From Silene conica (taxonomy: Eukaryota; Streptophyta; Magnoliopsida; Caryophyllales; Caryophyllaceae), in NCBI GenBank assembly GCA_029255685.2, contig CM055312.2, forward strand, positions 10,006,649 to 10,070,648: a stretch of 64,000 nucleotides of DNA, given 5' to 3'. The first letter of the stretch is position 1; each line of letters begins with the position of its first letter. Under the pieces are notes generated by a model. It did not search any database and was not told the origin of the DNA. It worked only from the letters and a program-made list of their open reading frames with translations. The translations under genes and the position numbers were made by a program. Positions 22,179 to 34,999 of this stretch are shown piece by piece.

Positions 22179-25100
22179 TATCAAGCGTAGTTGCTCATCG
22201 TGGTGCACGGATGAGGGTTGGGAAGCTGTGAGTGGTAGCCTGTCGATGTAAGTGAATAGGCGGTCCATGTTCTCCTTCATGAGAACTGATGGTTCCACGG
22301 TTTCCTTGTCATCGATGTAAATCCAAAGATCATCTGATTTTACGTGTTTCAGAGCATCTCGGCAGAAGGGACATGATTTGGACCGAGTATACCTGAAATA
22401 AAAGTACAAGAGGTTAGCTCTCACTGTCATAAATCAAAACCCTTGGACAGAAAACATTCTATCACAAATCTAACGGTCTGAATGCTGCAGGCAGGGTCGT
22501 AGTCTCGTTCAGTCATTTGTGCTAGTTTCCGGAATCAAAAGGATATAAATGCAGGCAACAGGTCTGTTATGAGACTACGGTGTCAATGGTCTGACAGACA
22601 AACCTTCTAACCCTATATAACTGATTGAGAGGAATACATAAGATATCAGTTCGACAGTCTAATCACGACTACAAATAATGTGAATGTAGCTTCATAGAAG
22701 ATTCTTATTCATATCCAGGGTTCTCATTTTTCTATGCAGAAAACTTGTGAAAATTGCAGCTTTTCGGATAAAAACAAGCAGAGGGCTCACCAGTCTTGGT
22801 AACACTTGAAGCACAGGGAGTGACAGCAATTTGGTAGTACAGCCTTTGTGTTCATCTCCATGCATATACCACACTCCTCATCTAGCTCTTTCTCCAGTTT
22901 CGTGGATTCACGCCTTTCATGAAGACCAGATCTTCTATACTTTGTAGAGCATAATTCCTTTTGTTTCCATGCTTCAAAATCTGTGATTCCTGTTTGCAGT
23001 TGCAGCAGTGAAGGGAAAATCACACCTAGTAAAAACGACGAGGCATCAGTTTCACCATTTGCTTTCAACACTCACAGAAGTACAGAACCCCTGCAAACCT
23101 ACAACCCCAATCTCCACTCACATCACAATTCGCAACCCCTATCGACCCCAGAAAAAGGAGAAAAATGAAACAAGAATAACAGAAAGATGGAAAAATAAAC
23201 ACAAAAAAGAAGATGCTGGTGCTGATGCTTGGCGGGTAACGGTAAACATCTTAATTCAAAACTCACCATAGAATTCTTTAATGCTTGCTTGCTTTTCATG
23301 GACAAACATAGTGGTCTTCCCATCTGAATAAGTCTGCACTCACCAAAACGATAGTCGATACCGTAAGCATATGGCAAGGATGATACTGAGGTAGAGGAGA
23401 AGAATCAAAGAGACAGAACACGGGAAGAGATGAATACCGTGTAAATCAGAATTCTGAGTAATCCAAGAGCACCAGCAAGGTTACAATCAGTCCACTGAAC
23501 AAGAAAAAGAAAGAAGTGAGCGGCTGGACTGAAAGATAGTCTCATTTGAATGCAAGCTTTGTCAGGGTGCCTTTTATAACCTGATGCACTGCAACGTAAT
23601 AAGAAGGCGCTACCGATTAGTAGTGTGATATATGCAGCGTACAACAACCACATCAGATCCTTAATCCAAAAATGATTTGATATATGCAGCATCAGTAAAA
23701 AAAATTGGAGATCTCCATGACTCGTATAAGACATCTCACACTCGCTGCACGCACCAACTCAGTGATAGATATGCACCAGACATCATAAATTCAAGGTCAA
23801 ATTACAAAACTCCAAGCAGACACTGTGATGTGAAAAGAAATCCAAGACGGGAATTAAGCTTCAGTCTAATAGATGCTTCAGTCTACACGTGCACGTGCGC
23901 GCACACACATCTCTCTCTACTGACCAGTGACCACCCATCCAGAGGATGAAACACACTGACAAAACTGCACAGATTCTTCAGACTTCTACACTGAGTCACT
24001 GAGTGAAATCTAGTGAGGAGTTTCGACATCTAATAAAGGACAAAGGCCAGTGAGCATCGCTCCTTGCGTTTACAAACTATGGTCCACTCCTGTCCTTGAT
24101 GATCGACATTTATGATTTATCATACTTAGAATCATGTCACCAAATCCAAAGGAATGCACAAGAGGAAATTGATTGTTTCAGCTCACAAAACTAAATGAAT
24201 CAATACTCCTCGAAAACTAGAGCTGGCAAACAGGTCGGGTTGTGTCGGATTCGTGTTCGTGTCCCCTTTAAAATTCCCTCAGCCCTAACCCGACCCAATT
24301 AGATAAACGGGTTACATGCATCAACCCTAACCCAACCCATTTATTTTTTCAATAACTCAATCCGACTTGTGTAACTCATTTAATTTTTAAATGATCAATT
24401 TCGACCCATTAAACCCGTCTAACCCATATAAATATAATGCATTCAAAATTAAGTCCGAGTCTTGTTCGTGTCGACCCAATTATGTAAACGGTCAAAACAC
24501 CTTGACCCGAATCCGCTAATCTCGTGTCAGGTTCATGTTGGGTTTTCGGGTCGTTTAAATGATTGCCACCTCTATCGAAAACAATACAATACATGAGGAA
24601 ATCTATTGTTTCAATTCATAATCCGAATCAGAGCCAATTATCATACGCGAAGGCAGTAACAATCAAACCCGACTAACCCCTAGAAACTCAACAAGCAGCA
24701 AATTGAATCAATGCTACTCGCTGAAAACTTCTTTTAGTCATCGCCTATTTACCGCTTCACAAATTAACAGTTTCGGCCACAATTGGTACTTAGCTTCAGC
24801 TTCAGAAGCAAATTAACAGCTAAACAGGCGCAATCTCGATACAAATAACATCAAAATTACTACAATTACTGAGCAGATAAGCATCTAAACATCATCAATA
24901 GACACAGATAATCCAAATCACGCCCAATTACCAAGCAAAGTCACACTACCAATCAATTAAACAGGTGCATTAACAAAGTGCCAATTTCTTCCCCAATTAA
25001 CACAAATTCTACACCGCGTGCAATCAACCAAAAACTAACCACTTTTTGATAAATAAGTTATCACTTTTGACTGGATTTTTCAGGTTAAAAAATAACCTAT

Positions 25101-25566
25101 TTTTCTAAGGGGTCAATATTTATAAAAATCACGGGATAAAATCGTCGCACATAACTCCAGCTTTGGAGTTGTCTACCAATCAATTTAACCCCTAACCTAA
25201 ACGTCACGGTTTCACTAAAAACGTAAAAACTCAAATAATATCGTTACCTCATTCCTTAGGGTACACCTCAGTTAACGACAGCAACAATACATTCAAATTT
25301 ACCACAATTAAATTACTTAGTAATCATAATAATATGCATCATGAGAACAGAGACCTATAAAATCCAAAAACTATAATCAAACATATAAATTACGTTCGGT
25401 CAATTATTTACTTTCAATTAAAATATGTCGCACGTAGAATTTAAAAGACACGCAAATAACTGAGTCGGAAAAAATAAAAAACAAAGAGAAAGATAACTTA
25501 CAGGGTATTAGCGTACTGAATATCAGCTTCAAGAGCTTTAATTGAGTCACGAAAATTTCTCCTCAT
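22167..25566 (-). CDS. AIRP2-like: RING-type E3 ubiquitin ligase, AIRP2-like (five exons)
   Basis: Exons, in coding order: 25566-25502, 23588-23438, 23333-23267, 23025-22791, 22392-22167. All introns are GT..AG and the joins keep frame, giving 247 residues, close to Arabidopsis AIRP2 as I recall it. The N-terminus has MRRNFRDSIKALEADIQYAN, then the family's hydrophobic SFSPAAHFFLFLVQW and TYSDGKTTMF segments. A C-terminal RING follows: CGIC..LPNCCHSLCFKC..CPFC, with the CPFC pair contributed by exon 5. AIRP2 is a cytosolic E3 that promotes abscisic-acid and drought responses by ubiquitinating targets; that role here is by family. The 1.9-kb first intron holds a hAT MITE. The first-exon ATG is the only one in frame with the conserved N-terminus. 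Confidence 0.92.
24218..24574. mobile_element. Small non-autonomous hAT (MITE) in AIRP2-like intron 1
   Basis: 357 bp, ends TAGAGCTGGCAA and TTGCCACCTCTA (11 of 12 matched), flanked by a perfect 8-bp duplication TCGAAAAC (24210-24217 and 24575-24582). The ends carry CGGGTT and CGACCCA words as subterminal repeats. The terminal motif is close to that of the 15620 element. Confidence 0.93.
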
Positions 25567-27246
25567 TGTTACTCTTCAGACTTCAATCAATGATATAAAC
25601 TAAGAAGTTTGGTTGAATGATTATTCTAGATGAATAAATTACAAGGTATACCTGTCTATATATACTAAATAAATAACTCTCTAAGGTTATGATAAATTTA
25701 TTGCTAATAAACTACAATATAATATAATACAATTTACTGATAACACTTTTCTAATATCGAATTTTCATAAACCTATTTAGCATAATATTTTTATATAAAT
25801 ATCAACTCAATTTCAAAATTACGAAAAATATTTTAAAAAACACGAGTACAACAGTAAATAGATAATTTGAAAACACGAGCGATATAGCAAAAGCGGAAAA
25901 AAAGAGGGCTTGAAAGTGGCGAGATTTTTGTTATTATTTTTTTTTGGTGGAGGTGTTACGATTAAATTGGGAAGAGAAGAGAACAGAAGATATAGTACGA
26001 AATTAGGAGGTATGTTGGTTAATTAATGAACCTATATATAGTTTTCTTTGGGCGCAAGTTAGTGAGTGTTACGGGAAGCGGCATATGGTATGTACTGTTT
26101 GGTTTTTGGAAATTTTGATTTTTTTGTCGAATTTGATTGACGTAGAAGTCCATACCAATATATATTGTGTATGAAATTTTCAATAAAACTCGTTAAATTA
26201 TGCCCTAGGCCGATTCATAGGGTTATTTCATGTTTCTTTTTTAATGCGAGCCGGGTGATGTTTTTCCAAAATCAATTTAATGTGGGTTTAGGTGTTTTGT
26301 GCGGTTTAAAATTATTTACAAAAAATAAAAGAAACCAACACTACAAATCAGAAGGAGTAGTTAATTTGGATTCATATAGAGGGATCACATTTAACAATGT
26401 ATAAAATCAATACAATTGTAAATTTAAATGAAATATTATAGGAAAACAGGTGTATATAAATGAAATATTATAGGAAAACATATGTAAAAATTGTGTGTTT
26501 AGTCTTGGTTAAAATCATGTCTTTAGCTTAACGTCCTTCTCTTGAGTTCGACCCTTACTTACACTACTCACTATACTACTTTCTTGAGTGAAATAGCCAA
26601 AGTCAAGTTCGGTTTATAAATTGTTAGTTTGATAGCTTAATTAGTGATTTTAGCGACACCGTTTTATTATCTATCAAGGGGTGTAAGGAAGTGAGGTCGA
26701 CCATTGGATTGGGGCTCTCGCCAGTAGGGGTTGAGAGTGGCACTAGTGTTGGTGGTTGAGGATGTCGATGATAGGTTTTGGGTAGTTGTTAATTTCGAAA
26801 CTTGTATTTTTATTTCCTTAATTCATTTGATATCAACAAGCAAGTACGTCAAAGGACTATAAAAGCCATTCATTTCACGTTGATTTCTTTTCCAAATTCC
26901 TCTCCCTTTTCATATAGTACTAACCAAACTCCCCTTAAATGGTTATTTAGTAAGTTTTGTTAGGAAGCTAATAAGTTTGGCAATCATTGTTTATTCAATA
27001 TTACTAGTTATAATAGCCGTAAAATTTATGGAGTAATTAGATATATTGTTACGCTGATTTACTGTCGCAATGAGCTCTGATGACAAAAATAACTCGTAAA
27101 AAATATTATTAATCAAATACCTATATTGCAATAATATATAGTCAAAATATATTTTCCACGACTTACTAAATTTTTGTCATGGATTATTAGTATTTTGTCA
27201 CGAATATTGTTACGTTTGTTAGTGTTTTGTCACAATTATTGTTATC
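25567..27246. other. AIRP2-like upstream region and spacer
   Basis: Contains the presumptive promoter and 5' UTR of the minus-strand RING gene (a CT/AT-rich leader just above 25566). A 31-bp tandem duplication of an AAATGAAATATTATAGGAAA unit lies at about 26427-26485. No other gene seen. Confidence 0.55.
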
Positions 27247-27254
27247 ATTATTAC

Positions 27255-28818
27255 GATTATTTCATGGGAATAATCCAAACTAAGTCTGCTCTTCTCACAT
27301 TAATCCGGACTAATGTTTAACCTAGAATAATCCTAACTATTTCATTATTTAACTTGTAATGAACCCATCCTATAATTGACCAGATACAACAGGTTTCCGA
27401 ACAGCTGATAATGTTGATCACTTCTTTTCTATTTGTTCTGCTCCTTCATTATTTTATTCTTCCTACTCTGCCTCAAATTTTTCTCCTAATTCACCTCTTC
27501 ATTTCTTCACTCCCCCAATTTTTCAATTTTATCTTCTTCCCTCTTTTATTTTCATCTTACGCTCTCCCTATTTTCGCCTTTTTATGTGAACACAACTTCC
27601 CAGTTCCCTCTTACAAGTCGATCAATTATAGTGAATGAATTAGATATTTCAATTAAAATACAAAAGGAACGTACACACAACTTGGTAATGACTGAGAATT
27701 AATCTGTCAATCGGTGATGTATAGATCACTTTAGAGCAAGCGTTGATCTGCGCATGGCATTACAACTTTGTAATTTTTTAACACTATTCAGCTCGCCTAG
27801 AAATCTGTTAGCGATACATGGATGTCGGACTTTAGCCAATAATCTTTCTCATTACCACAATCGACATTCTACTATTACTGCTTGTTGACTTGGAATTGGA
27901 GAAAACGTCGTCGAAATTACTTTAATTACTGTAATCAGAATTCCAATTAGGGCAAAATAAGGAGCCTTGATCGAAAAAAAAAAGATGAAGACGGTGCCGT
28001 TTTGGAGGCTTCCATTCGATCAAGGCAAATTGTCTTCCATTCTCAGTAAAGCCTCCAAAACGGCACCGTCATCTTTTTTTTCATATCAAGAGTCTCACCT
28101 TACAAGGTCGTATCTCCCAAGTAATCATATCAAGAGTGGTTTTCTCGACTAGAGAGTAACATAACTGATACGAATCATATTCGAGCATGATCATGCATTT
28201 AAGTTACTAATCCTCGAGTGGTCCTGAGAAATGTATATAAAACCTGATAAAGGCTGGATATTTTCCTTGACTTATAACCTGCCGATGTGCGGATTTACCT
28301 GAAGGTTTGAACCCATAGTCCCTTGATAACATCCTTCAAAATCGTTCTTTGTTTTTTGAGAAAGATTCAAGGAAAAGATGATGATGATGGAGATTAAGGA
28401 AGTTGTTAATTGAAATGATTTGGGGTAAAAATGTAGTAAGAGATTTAAAAGTTAAATCTGATACACTTTGAAAAAGGCTGAGTAAGAAATTGAGAAGAAT
28501 ATAAGAAATGGAATAGTAGGCCGATTGTTGATGAAATGAAAATCAAGTATAAACATTAACATGAACAAATTTGTATGATTGAATTTGTTAATTACTTGTA
28601 ATTCAATGATGGAAATCGTGAGAATAAGATCTGTCGATAAGTTGATGATGCTTCAAAAACAAAAAAATAATCACCTGTTAATTAATTAGGTTGTCGGTCA
28701 CCCATGTTATTTCAAAGAAGAAAGTATGTAGAGTCGGATTTATTCTGAATTAAACTGTATTATGGATTATTTTAAGAAGGTGGGTACTAGTTTGGATTAT
28801 TCATATGAAATAACCCAT
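27255..28818. mobile_element. Candidate terminal-inverted-repeat element (degenerate ends)
   Basis: The left end TTATTTCATGGGAATAATCC (about 27257) and the complement of the right end, TTATTTCATATGAATAATCC, pair over about 30 bp with mismatches, and weaker pairing continues inward. ATTATTAC flanks both sides (27247-27254 and 28819-28826), consistent with an 8- or 9-bp duplication. No transposase; it encloses the strong hairpin at 27974-28080. Superfamily undecided (Mutator or hAT). Confidence 0.5.
27974..28080. repeat. Near-perfect inverted repeat / long hairpin
   Basis: The left arm AGATGAAGACGGTGCCGTTT then TGGAGGC (about 27983-28009) pairs with the right arm GCCTCCAAAACGGCACCGTC then ATCT (about 28051-28074), with only a 2-base bulge. 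Flanking A and T runs extend the stem to about 34 bp around a loop of about 40 bases. A second small inverted pair, CCTTGATCGAA / TTCGATCAAGG (27965-27975 and 28015-28025), competes with it. Confidence 0.85.
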
Positions 28819-28826
28819 ATTATTAC

Positions 28827-30284
28827 TGTTTTCATTTTTTTTGTTAGGTAGTTAATTCAACTTAAAAGAAATTTGTCAAAATAAAAAATTTTAAACTTTT
28901 ATTTGTGAATTATAATTCAAAGTAAATTGAATGATTGACATTATTGTTTTGAAAAAAAAAACATGGTGAGAGCTATAATTTTTGTTTAATACTATTAAAT
29001 ACTTTGAGGTTAATTTTTTTGTTTATTTTTTTAACATTGTGTTTTAGTCTGTGTTTAATACTATGATATTTTCAGTATGTTTATAAAATTATAATGATAA
29101 AGTGACATGTTCTAATAGTCTTAAAAGGTGAATAGTTAAAGATAATGTTTAGTCTTACCTTCTCAAAATGTGAATCAGTTCGTGCAATTTTGCACGGTTA
29201 TGTTTCATTCAAAAACATTAATATAATGATTCGTACTTAAGAATATTAACCAAAATACACGAAGATATTATATTCTGTTTTTTTTTTTTAAATTCGTGAA
29301 AAAACAAAAGCAGTATTAAAACATGTTATATAGCATATTAAATCCAATGTATGGAAAATAACAAATATTTAAAAATGTAAATATCGGTATAAAATAAAAA
29401 TAATTATAAAAATTTAAAAGGTTTACCATACGATTCAAGAAACATAATTATAAATTAACTAAAAAAGTCTAAATATCATTCCAAATATTGAAAAATTTCA
29501 TGATAGATTAAAGTAGTTTAATACACAAAAATTTATATTTGATTGAATATATTCTTGACGTACGTAATAGTTTATTTTTTTATTTTTTAAAACTAAAACT
29601 CTAATATTTTATATTTAGTATTTAAATTTTTTGAAAATTGATAGTTTATTATCTAATAAATTTAGTCAAATACTACGATTTTTGTAACAACATTGATTTT
29701 TATCAATTGGTGTAATTTTTTCGTACTTTATTTTCATTGTTATCGTAATTTATTATTTTAGTTTAAAATTTAGAAGGAATTTTAACACAAAAAAGATTAT
29801 ACAACCTGATGTATAAGAGTATTATACATTTATGATGCATTTAATTAGCTTATGTATATATTTTTTGAGTTTTTAAACTATTTTGAGTTATATTTTAATT
29901 TTTTGACATTAAAATTTAAATATAGTTGAACGTATATGCATTGTTTTTAGTTGTATGATAATTTTCTAAACTTAATAAATTTGTAAATGAGTTCATAAAA
30001 TTTACAATATAGCTCATATTCTTTCTGCTTAAGCTCAAAAAATTATTAAAAAGCTAAAAATATGTACCATTAATTCTATACATCTGGTTGTATAATTCAT
30101 TCACTGAAATTTTAATCCATTGATGTAATTTCTTGCGATTTATTATTTTAGTTAAAATATGGACTGAATTATTTTGATTTAAATTATTCATTATTCGTTA
30201 TTTATTAATATTTACGTACAAAACATAGAATAAACATTCACGTACAAAACATAAACATGGAGGTTTTTAGTAATTAATTTTATA
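28827..30284. other. AT-rich spacer with a Helitron-like hairpin
   Basis: No coding sequence. CGTGCAATTTTGCACG at about 29180-29195 is a hairpin like the Helitron 3' ends elsewhere in the window, but no CTAG terminus follows. Confidence 0.5.
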
Positions 30285-30578
30285 CTAGTTTTTAACCCCG
30301 TGCAAAATGCACGGGTATAGATTTAAGAGCATCAATATAATGATTAATATTTAAAATTGTTAAACCAAAATACATATATATTTTATACTCTATTTCTTTT
30401 TTGATAACAAAATTTGTAGATCTACTCATTTGAGTGGATAAGCTCAATATCTATAACGAATTTCTTTAAATTATTATTTTAACGGAATGTTCATCTACTT
30501 AACAGGTTTTAGAGTTCATTTATTTTGTTAACTTTTGTAGATCTCATTTTTAAAAATGAAAATTTAAACAGTACTATT

Positions 30579-31330
30579 TAATACTCCCTCTTATTCAGCC
30601 TATTCTTCTCTCTTTCCTTATTGACGATAATCACGTTTTCTTCCCTCTTTCCTTATTTGGTAACTTTTTGGGCAAGTAAATGACTATAGGATCCTAGTTA
30701 TATTTTGTTATTTACAAATAATGCCACTCTCTTGGCCCACTCTTACCCACTCCAAATACACTTATTACTTCTTTAATACAATCTCTTTCCTACATACAAG
30801 TCAAAGTGTACCTTTTATTACTTATTTTTTAATACATTTTCTTAAAAATTGTGATTTGGGGTAGGGGGAAGTTTAGGATGAATTGGAGGGAATACATTTT
30901 TTGTTGAAAAATATTTTTTATTCAAAAAAATTACTCAAATTTAGTAATATCATAAAAAAAATGTCATTACGATGGTCAAAATGTTAGAGTTAAAAAATTG
31001 TAAAATAATCCTTCATTCTATTCCATATTTTCTTCCTCATTTTCTAAAACAAATTACTCATATTTTCTTCATCTTTCCTATTTTTGAAACTTTTATTCTT
31101 ATTTTATTCATTTTTCTCTCCTATTATCAAACCCCATCCAACTTTTTACTCTTATTTTATTCTTTTTTTTTAATGTTTGTGACCCATAATTTCTTATTTA
31201 ATTCTTAATTATTCATCCCTCTCCCCTATCACCCAACCCCACCCAATTTTTTACACTTATTTTATTTCCTACCTTAATCGTTGTGTCCAACTCAAAGGGA
31301 AACAGTATATTAAGTAAGAGAGAGTATAAT
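30579..31330. repeat. Cluster of decayed Stowaway-like ends
   Basis: TACTCCCTCTTATTC at about 30582, GGAGGGAATAC at about 30885 and AGAGAGAGTATA at about 31318, with TTTTCTTCC-rich interiors, look like two old overlapping Stowaway MITEs. Exact ends are unclear. The hydrophobic ORFs here (e.g. 30972-31208) are artefacts of T-rich sequence. Confidence 0.5.
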
Positions 31331-31804
31331 AACGTTATTTGTTTTAACATTTTTTTACCATTTATATCTTCATTGTCTAATAATGTTTTTTTGTTCATTT
31401 TTTTATTTTAATTTTTATATTATTTATTAGACTATGTGGTATATTGGAAAACAATTATGCATTTTCATATTATATTATTTATGCAACATTCGATGAAATT
31501 CTATTAACAAAGTTGGTTTTTTATAAATTAATTTCATAATTTTTATGTTGGGTCCAACATTTATTTAAAGATAAAAAATAAAACAAAATGGATGTGATGA
31601 TGTGGACGCACGAAATTGCATGAAATGTTCTTGTATTAATAATAAAATTGGGTATATATATAAAATGGTTATGTTATATATATTAAATATTTTAATTTTG
31701 TGAAATCAAGTCATAATATTTTGGATCACATTTTAGTCTTTTTTTGTTAATTTCAAACTATTATCCAATAAATTGTTAATTATTGTTGTTTATAGTATAT
31801 TATA

Positions 31805-32394
31805 TACTCTCTCCTATTCATTGTTTTCTTCCCTATTTCCTTAAACGGATTATTCAGATTAATTTCCTTCCCCTTTTCTATTTTGGTAATTTTTAATTAT
31901 ATTTATTCATCTCTCTCTACTATCACCCAACCCCACCCAACTTTTTTACTTCTATTTTATTCATTTCATTAATGTTGTTTTTTTTTTTTTGGTGACGAGG
32001 GAACCCGCAGCCGCTACCTTCGGTGCGCACTGGGTAAACCCGCGGGTATATGTAATAGCCTGCAAACCACATACACCAGGTAAACCACCCGAAGGTGACA
32101 GGCTCGAAGTCTATTTAGGCATGGACTCGGGCCAAGAATGCTCCACAAGATTTTGCTCTTGGGGAGGCTTGAACCCGGGTCTTCAGGGAATTTCACCCAG
32201 GTTTTAACCACTAGACTCCACCCTTGCGGGCAAAAAGTTACAAGCTAAACCATTGTGTCATTATTTAACTCCTAATTATTCATACATCTCTCTTATTCCA
32301 AACCTCACCCTACTCTTTTTTCATTAAAATATATTATTTCTTGAGTATCGTGCCACTTGAAGGGGGAAGAAAACCCATAATAGGAGTGAGTTTA
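31805..32394. mobile_element. Stowaway-like MITE interrupted by a SINE
   Basis: The left end TACTCTCTCCTATTC..TTTTCTTCC and the right end GGAAGAAAACCCATAATAGG then AGTGAGTTTA are imperfect inverted repeats of about 30 bp. The interior is split by the tRNA-derived SINE at 31978-32231; without it the element would be about 335 bp. Confidence 0.7.
31978..32231 (-). mobile_element. tRNA-derived SINE (minus strand)
   Basis: Read on the minus strand it starts GCCCGCAAGGGTGGAGTC. It has a pol III A box (GAGTCTAGTGG, 32218-32208) and B box (GGGTTCAAGCCTCC, 32176-32163), then a unique body, and ends in A13 (T13 at 31978-31990). About 254 bp, clearly more GC-rich than its surroundings. No clean target duplication was found. 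Confidence 0.8.
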
Positions 32395-33125
32395 TTTATT
32401 GGGTATAAATTATTATGTAATAGTTCCGGACAGACGATATTCGAAATTATTATATTCTATTATATAATATTTAATTTCATGTTATACACAGACTTTTGAT
32501 ATAAGTTCGTAAACATTAATTGTACGTAAACAATTGAATTTCAGGTAGTTATTTCGCATTAAAATCCTCATACAACATTGCGGGTCCCACCAAAGATTTT
32601 TTTTTTTTTAAAAAACGGGTTGGTGACGTGGCTCAACTAGAGCCTCCTAATTTTTGCAATTATGTAGATAAGATTATTTGCCGTGGGTCCCACATTTTTT
32701 ATAACAAAAAATATAAAAATGACGTGGATGCATGAGAATGTTTATATGTTATTGTATTTATATAGATAAGATGTTATTCTATAATCATGAACACCTATTA
32801 AACTTTTTATCCAACTAGTTTCAAACCCCGACTACACTTAAATTAAATCGGTGATTTACTAATAAAATCACCAACACCATGTTCTATGTTTAAAATAAGT
32901 CACTACATACACATTTCTTAAAACTCATTATTGCTTATTGCTAATCAAATATTTAACCAATTTATATATACACTATTAATGGTCTATCGTAGATAACAAT
33001 GTATAATCCCCTCAATCTTTTTACTATAAAAGGAATAGTATTTAGAGACCTCTAATTGGTTCCTCATTTTTAGGGAATGAAAAAGCAAAATTCTTTTCCT
33101 AATACCCATGTTCTCCTATGAGATT
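32395..33125. other. Helitron end cluster, no gene
   Basis: Besides the two 5'-like ends (32673, 32771) there is an AACTAGTTTCAAACCCCG word at about 32813, which looks like a minus-strand Helitron 3' end without its hairpin. No ORF of interest. Confidence 0.5.
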
Positions 33126-33140
33126 TTATTTTTTGATTTC

Positions 33141-34999
33141 TTTTTTATTTTTATTTTTTTTTTTACAAGAAAGTTATAGACTTTTTTATTCCTTCATAAA
33201 GGGTAAAAAGTCAAGTACAAATCATTACAAAAATGAAATCCCCTTAAGAAACAACACTCTTGATGACAAGAGTGAACTAACTGCCAGTGAGGCAGTCAGT
33301 GACTAGCTAAACTAGAGAATTTGGGGTTAATCATACAACATACTCTTTGCTGCACACAAGTTTTAATATATATAAGCAGCTCACTTGCGTCCCTTTCATG
33401 ACTTTGGAAAATCCGTTGGTTCCGCTCCTGCCAAATCTGATTTATCATTGTAGTTATACAACTAATGTACCAACCAGATTTCCAGTGCCTTCTTTTTGCT
33501 CTCTTGTTACACCAAAGAATTTCATCTCTAAAGTTATCACTTCTATTCATAAGGCCAATCCAACTTAGAATTCCCAGCCAAATCTCTTTGGAATAACTGC
33601 ATTCAAAGAAGAGGTGTGAATGGGATTCAGTATCCTTTTTGCATAGAGCACATCTGGTTGGCAAACAGATCCCCCTTAAACTCATTCTGTCCACTGTACT
33701 AAGTTTCTCTTGGTAAGCCAGTGTTGCAGTGATACGGTGATTTGGTGTGATGAAACTGTTTCGCAGAGTTTTGGTCCAGTCTAAGACTCCTGGATCATTC
33801 TTGAACAATAAGTAAGCTTTGCTCATGCTGAATTTGGAGTTAAGTTGCCTGGAATTAAAGATGTTGACAGCTTGAGCTTTGGTACCAGCTTTATCAAGTA
33901 TTTCATCTCTGACATGTAAAATGCCTCTTAGACTTTCAGCAAACTGAGCTTTAATGTTGACATCCCAAATATCTTGATGAGGAAAGATATACTCCTTGTG
34001 CCATCTATACCACAGTCCTGGAGTAGAGTCAGTAAGAGCCCATAACTTTTTAGCAAGCAGGGCTTTATTCCAAGCATGGAGATCTTTGATCCTAAAACCA
34101 CCTGCATCCCAGGGTGAGAAGATATTTCTCCAGCTATGGAGAATGAGTTTGTGAGTGTCAGCAGGATCCCCCAGAAGTAGTTTTTGCAGAGTCGATTAAT
34201 AATTTTGATGATCTTCTTAGGAATGAGAAGACTAGAGCACCAGAAATTTGCCAGACCAAAAATCACTGAGTTGATAAGTTGAATTTTCCCAGCATAAGAG
34301 AAATATTTAGTTGTCCAGTGAAGCAGATTGTTTTGGATTTTTTCAATAAGAACGTTAAAGTTATGAATCTTAGTTGTAGAGAGGGGGAGACCAAGATACC
34401 TGAAGGGGAACTGGCCTTCTGTGAAACCAGTATGCCTAATAATGTCAGCCTTAATACAGTCAGAGACACCTCCAAAATAAATGTCAGTTTTCTCAGGATT
34501 GGCATGGAGACCAGACCATTGTGCAAAATCAGTTAAAGTTTTCAGAACATCAGAGACTGAGGGAACATCCCCTCGAGTAAAAATCATTAAATCATCCGCA
34601 AAAAATCAGATGCGTAAGACCAAGTTTCGCACACTTTGGGTGATAAGAAACATTAGGGGTGCAGCAAATTCTTCTCAAATATCTTGAGAGTAATTCCATA
34701 CTTAAAACGAAAAGGTAGGGGGAGAGAGGATCCCCTTGCCTTAGTCCACTTTCTCCTTTGAAAAAGCCATGAATAGCCCCATTAACTTTTAAAGAAAACC
34801 AGGAAGAGGATATACATCCCATGATCCAGTCACTGAACTGCTTAGGGAAGTTTAAAGCTTGCAGAAAAGCCTCAATAAAGCCCCATTGAAGAGAGTCAAA
34901 TGGCTTTCGAATATCAACTTTTATAAGGCATCGTGGGGACGAATACTTTCTGGTGTAACTCTTCACCAGAGTTTGAGAAAGCATAATGTTTTCGTGGAA
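33141..34999 (-). mobile_element. 5'-truncated L1-type LINE with 15-bp target duplication
   Basis: A perfect duplication TTATTTTTTGATTTC flanks it (33126-33140 and 35000-35014). Next to the left copy is a T-rich run (33141-33165), the poly(A) tail of a minus-strand LINE. The insert holds the C-terminal half of the reverse transcriptase and the zinc-binding RVT domain, broken by several frameshifts. The 5' end is truncated within RT, as is usual for incomplete target-primed reverse transcription. Confidence 0.93.
33296..34984 (-). pseudogene. LINE reverse transcriptase and zf-RVT domain, frameshifted
   Basis: From 34984 downward come RT blocks with KVDIRKPFDSLQWGF and the GLRQGDPLSPYLF motif. 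A one-base insertion (T6 for T5) sits exactly in the catalytic FADD motif near 34600, and the frame resumes with DDLMIFTRGDVPSV. RT continues to about 34150, where another shift occurs. The zf-RVT region (LPTRCALCKKDTESHSHLFF) closes the ORF at 33296. The enzyme would reverse-transcribe LINE RNA at the target nick; this copy cannot. Confidence 0.9.

Larger units (their letters stand above)
30285..32771 (-). mobile_element. Candidate non-autonomous Helitron (minus strand)
   Basis: On the minus strand the 3' end has hairpin CCCGTGCATTTTGCACGGG followed by about 9 bases and CTAG (30285-30288), next to a T. Candidate 5' ends TCTTATCTAT at 32771 or TCTTATCTAC at 32673 resemble the 5' end of the 51874 Helitron and follow an A. 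The body contains Stowaway and SINE insertions. The 3' end is well supported; the pairing with a 5' end is a guess. Confidence 0.5.

Noticed and set aside
27411..27638. Hydrophobic 75-residue ORF, possible membrane peptide
   Set aside because: CT/T-rich sequence gives Leu/Phe-rich translation by composition; no supporting motif.
30972..31208. Hydrophobic 78-residue ORF
   Set aside because: T-rich Stowaway-like sequence, same composition artefact.
31989..32207. 72-residue ORF, and its minus-strand partner
   Set aside because: Falls entirely inside a tRNA-derived SINE.
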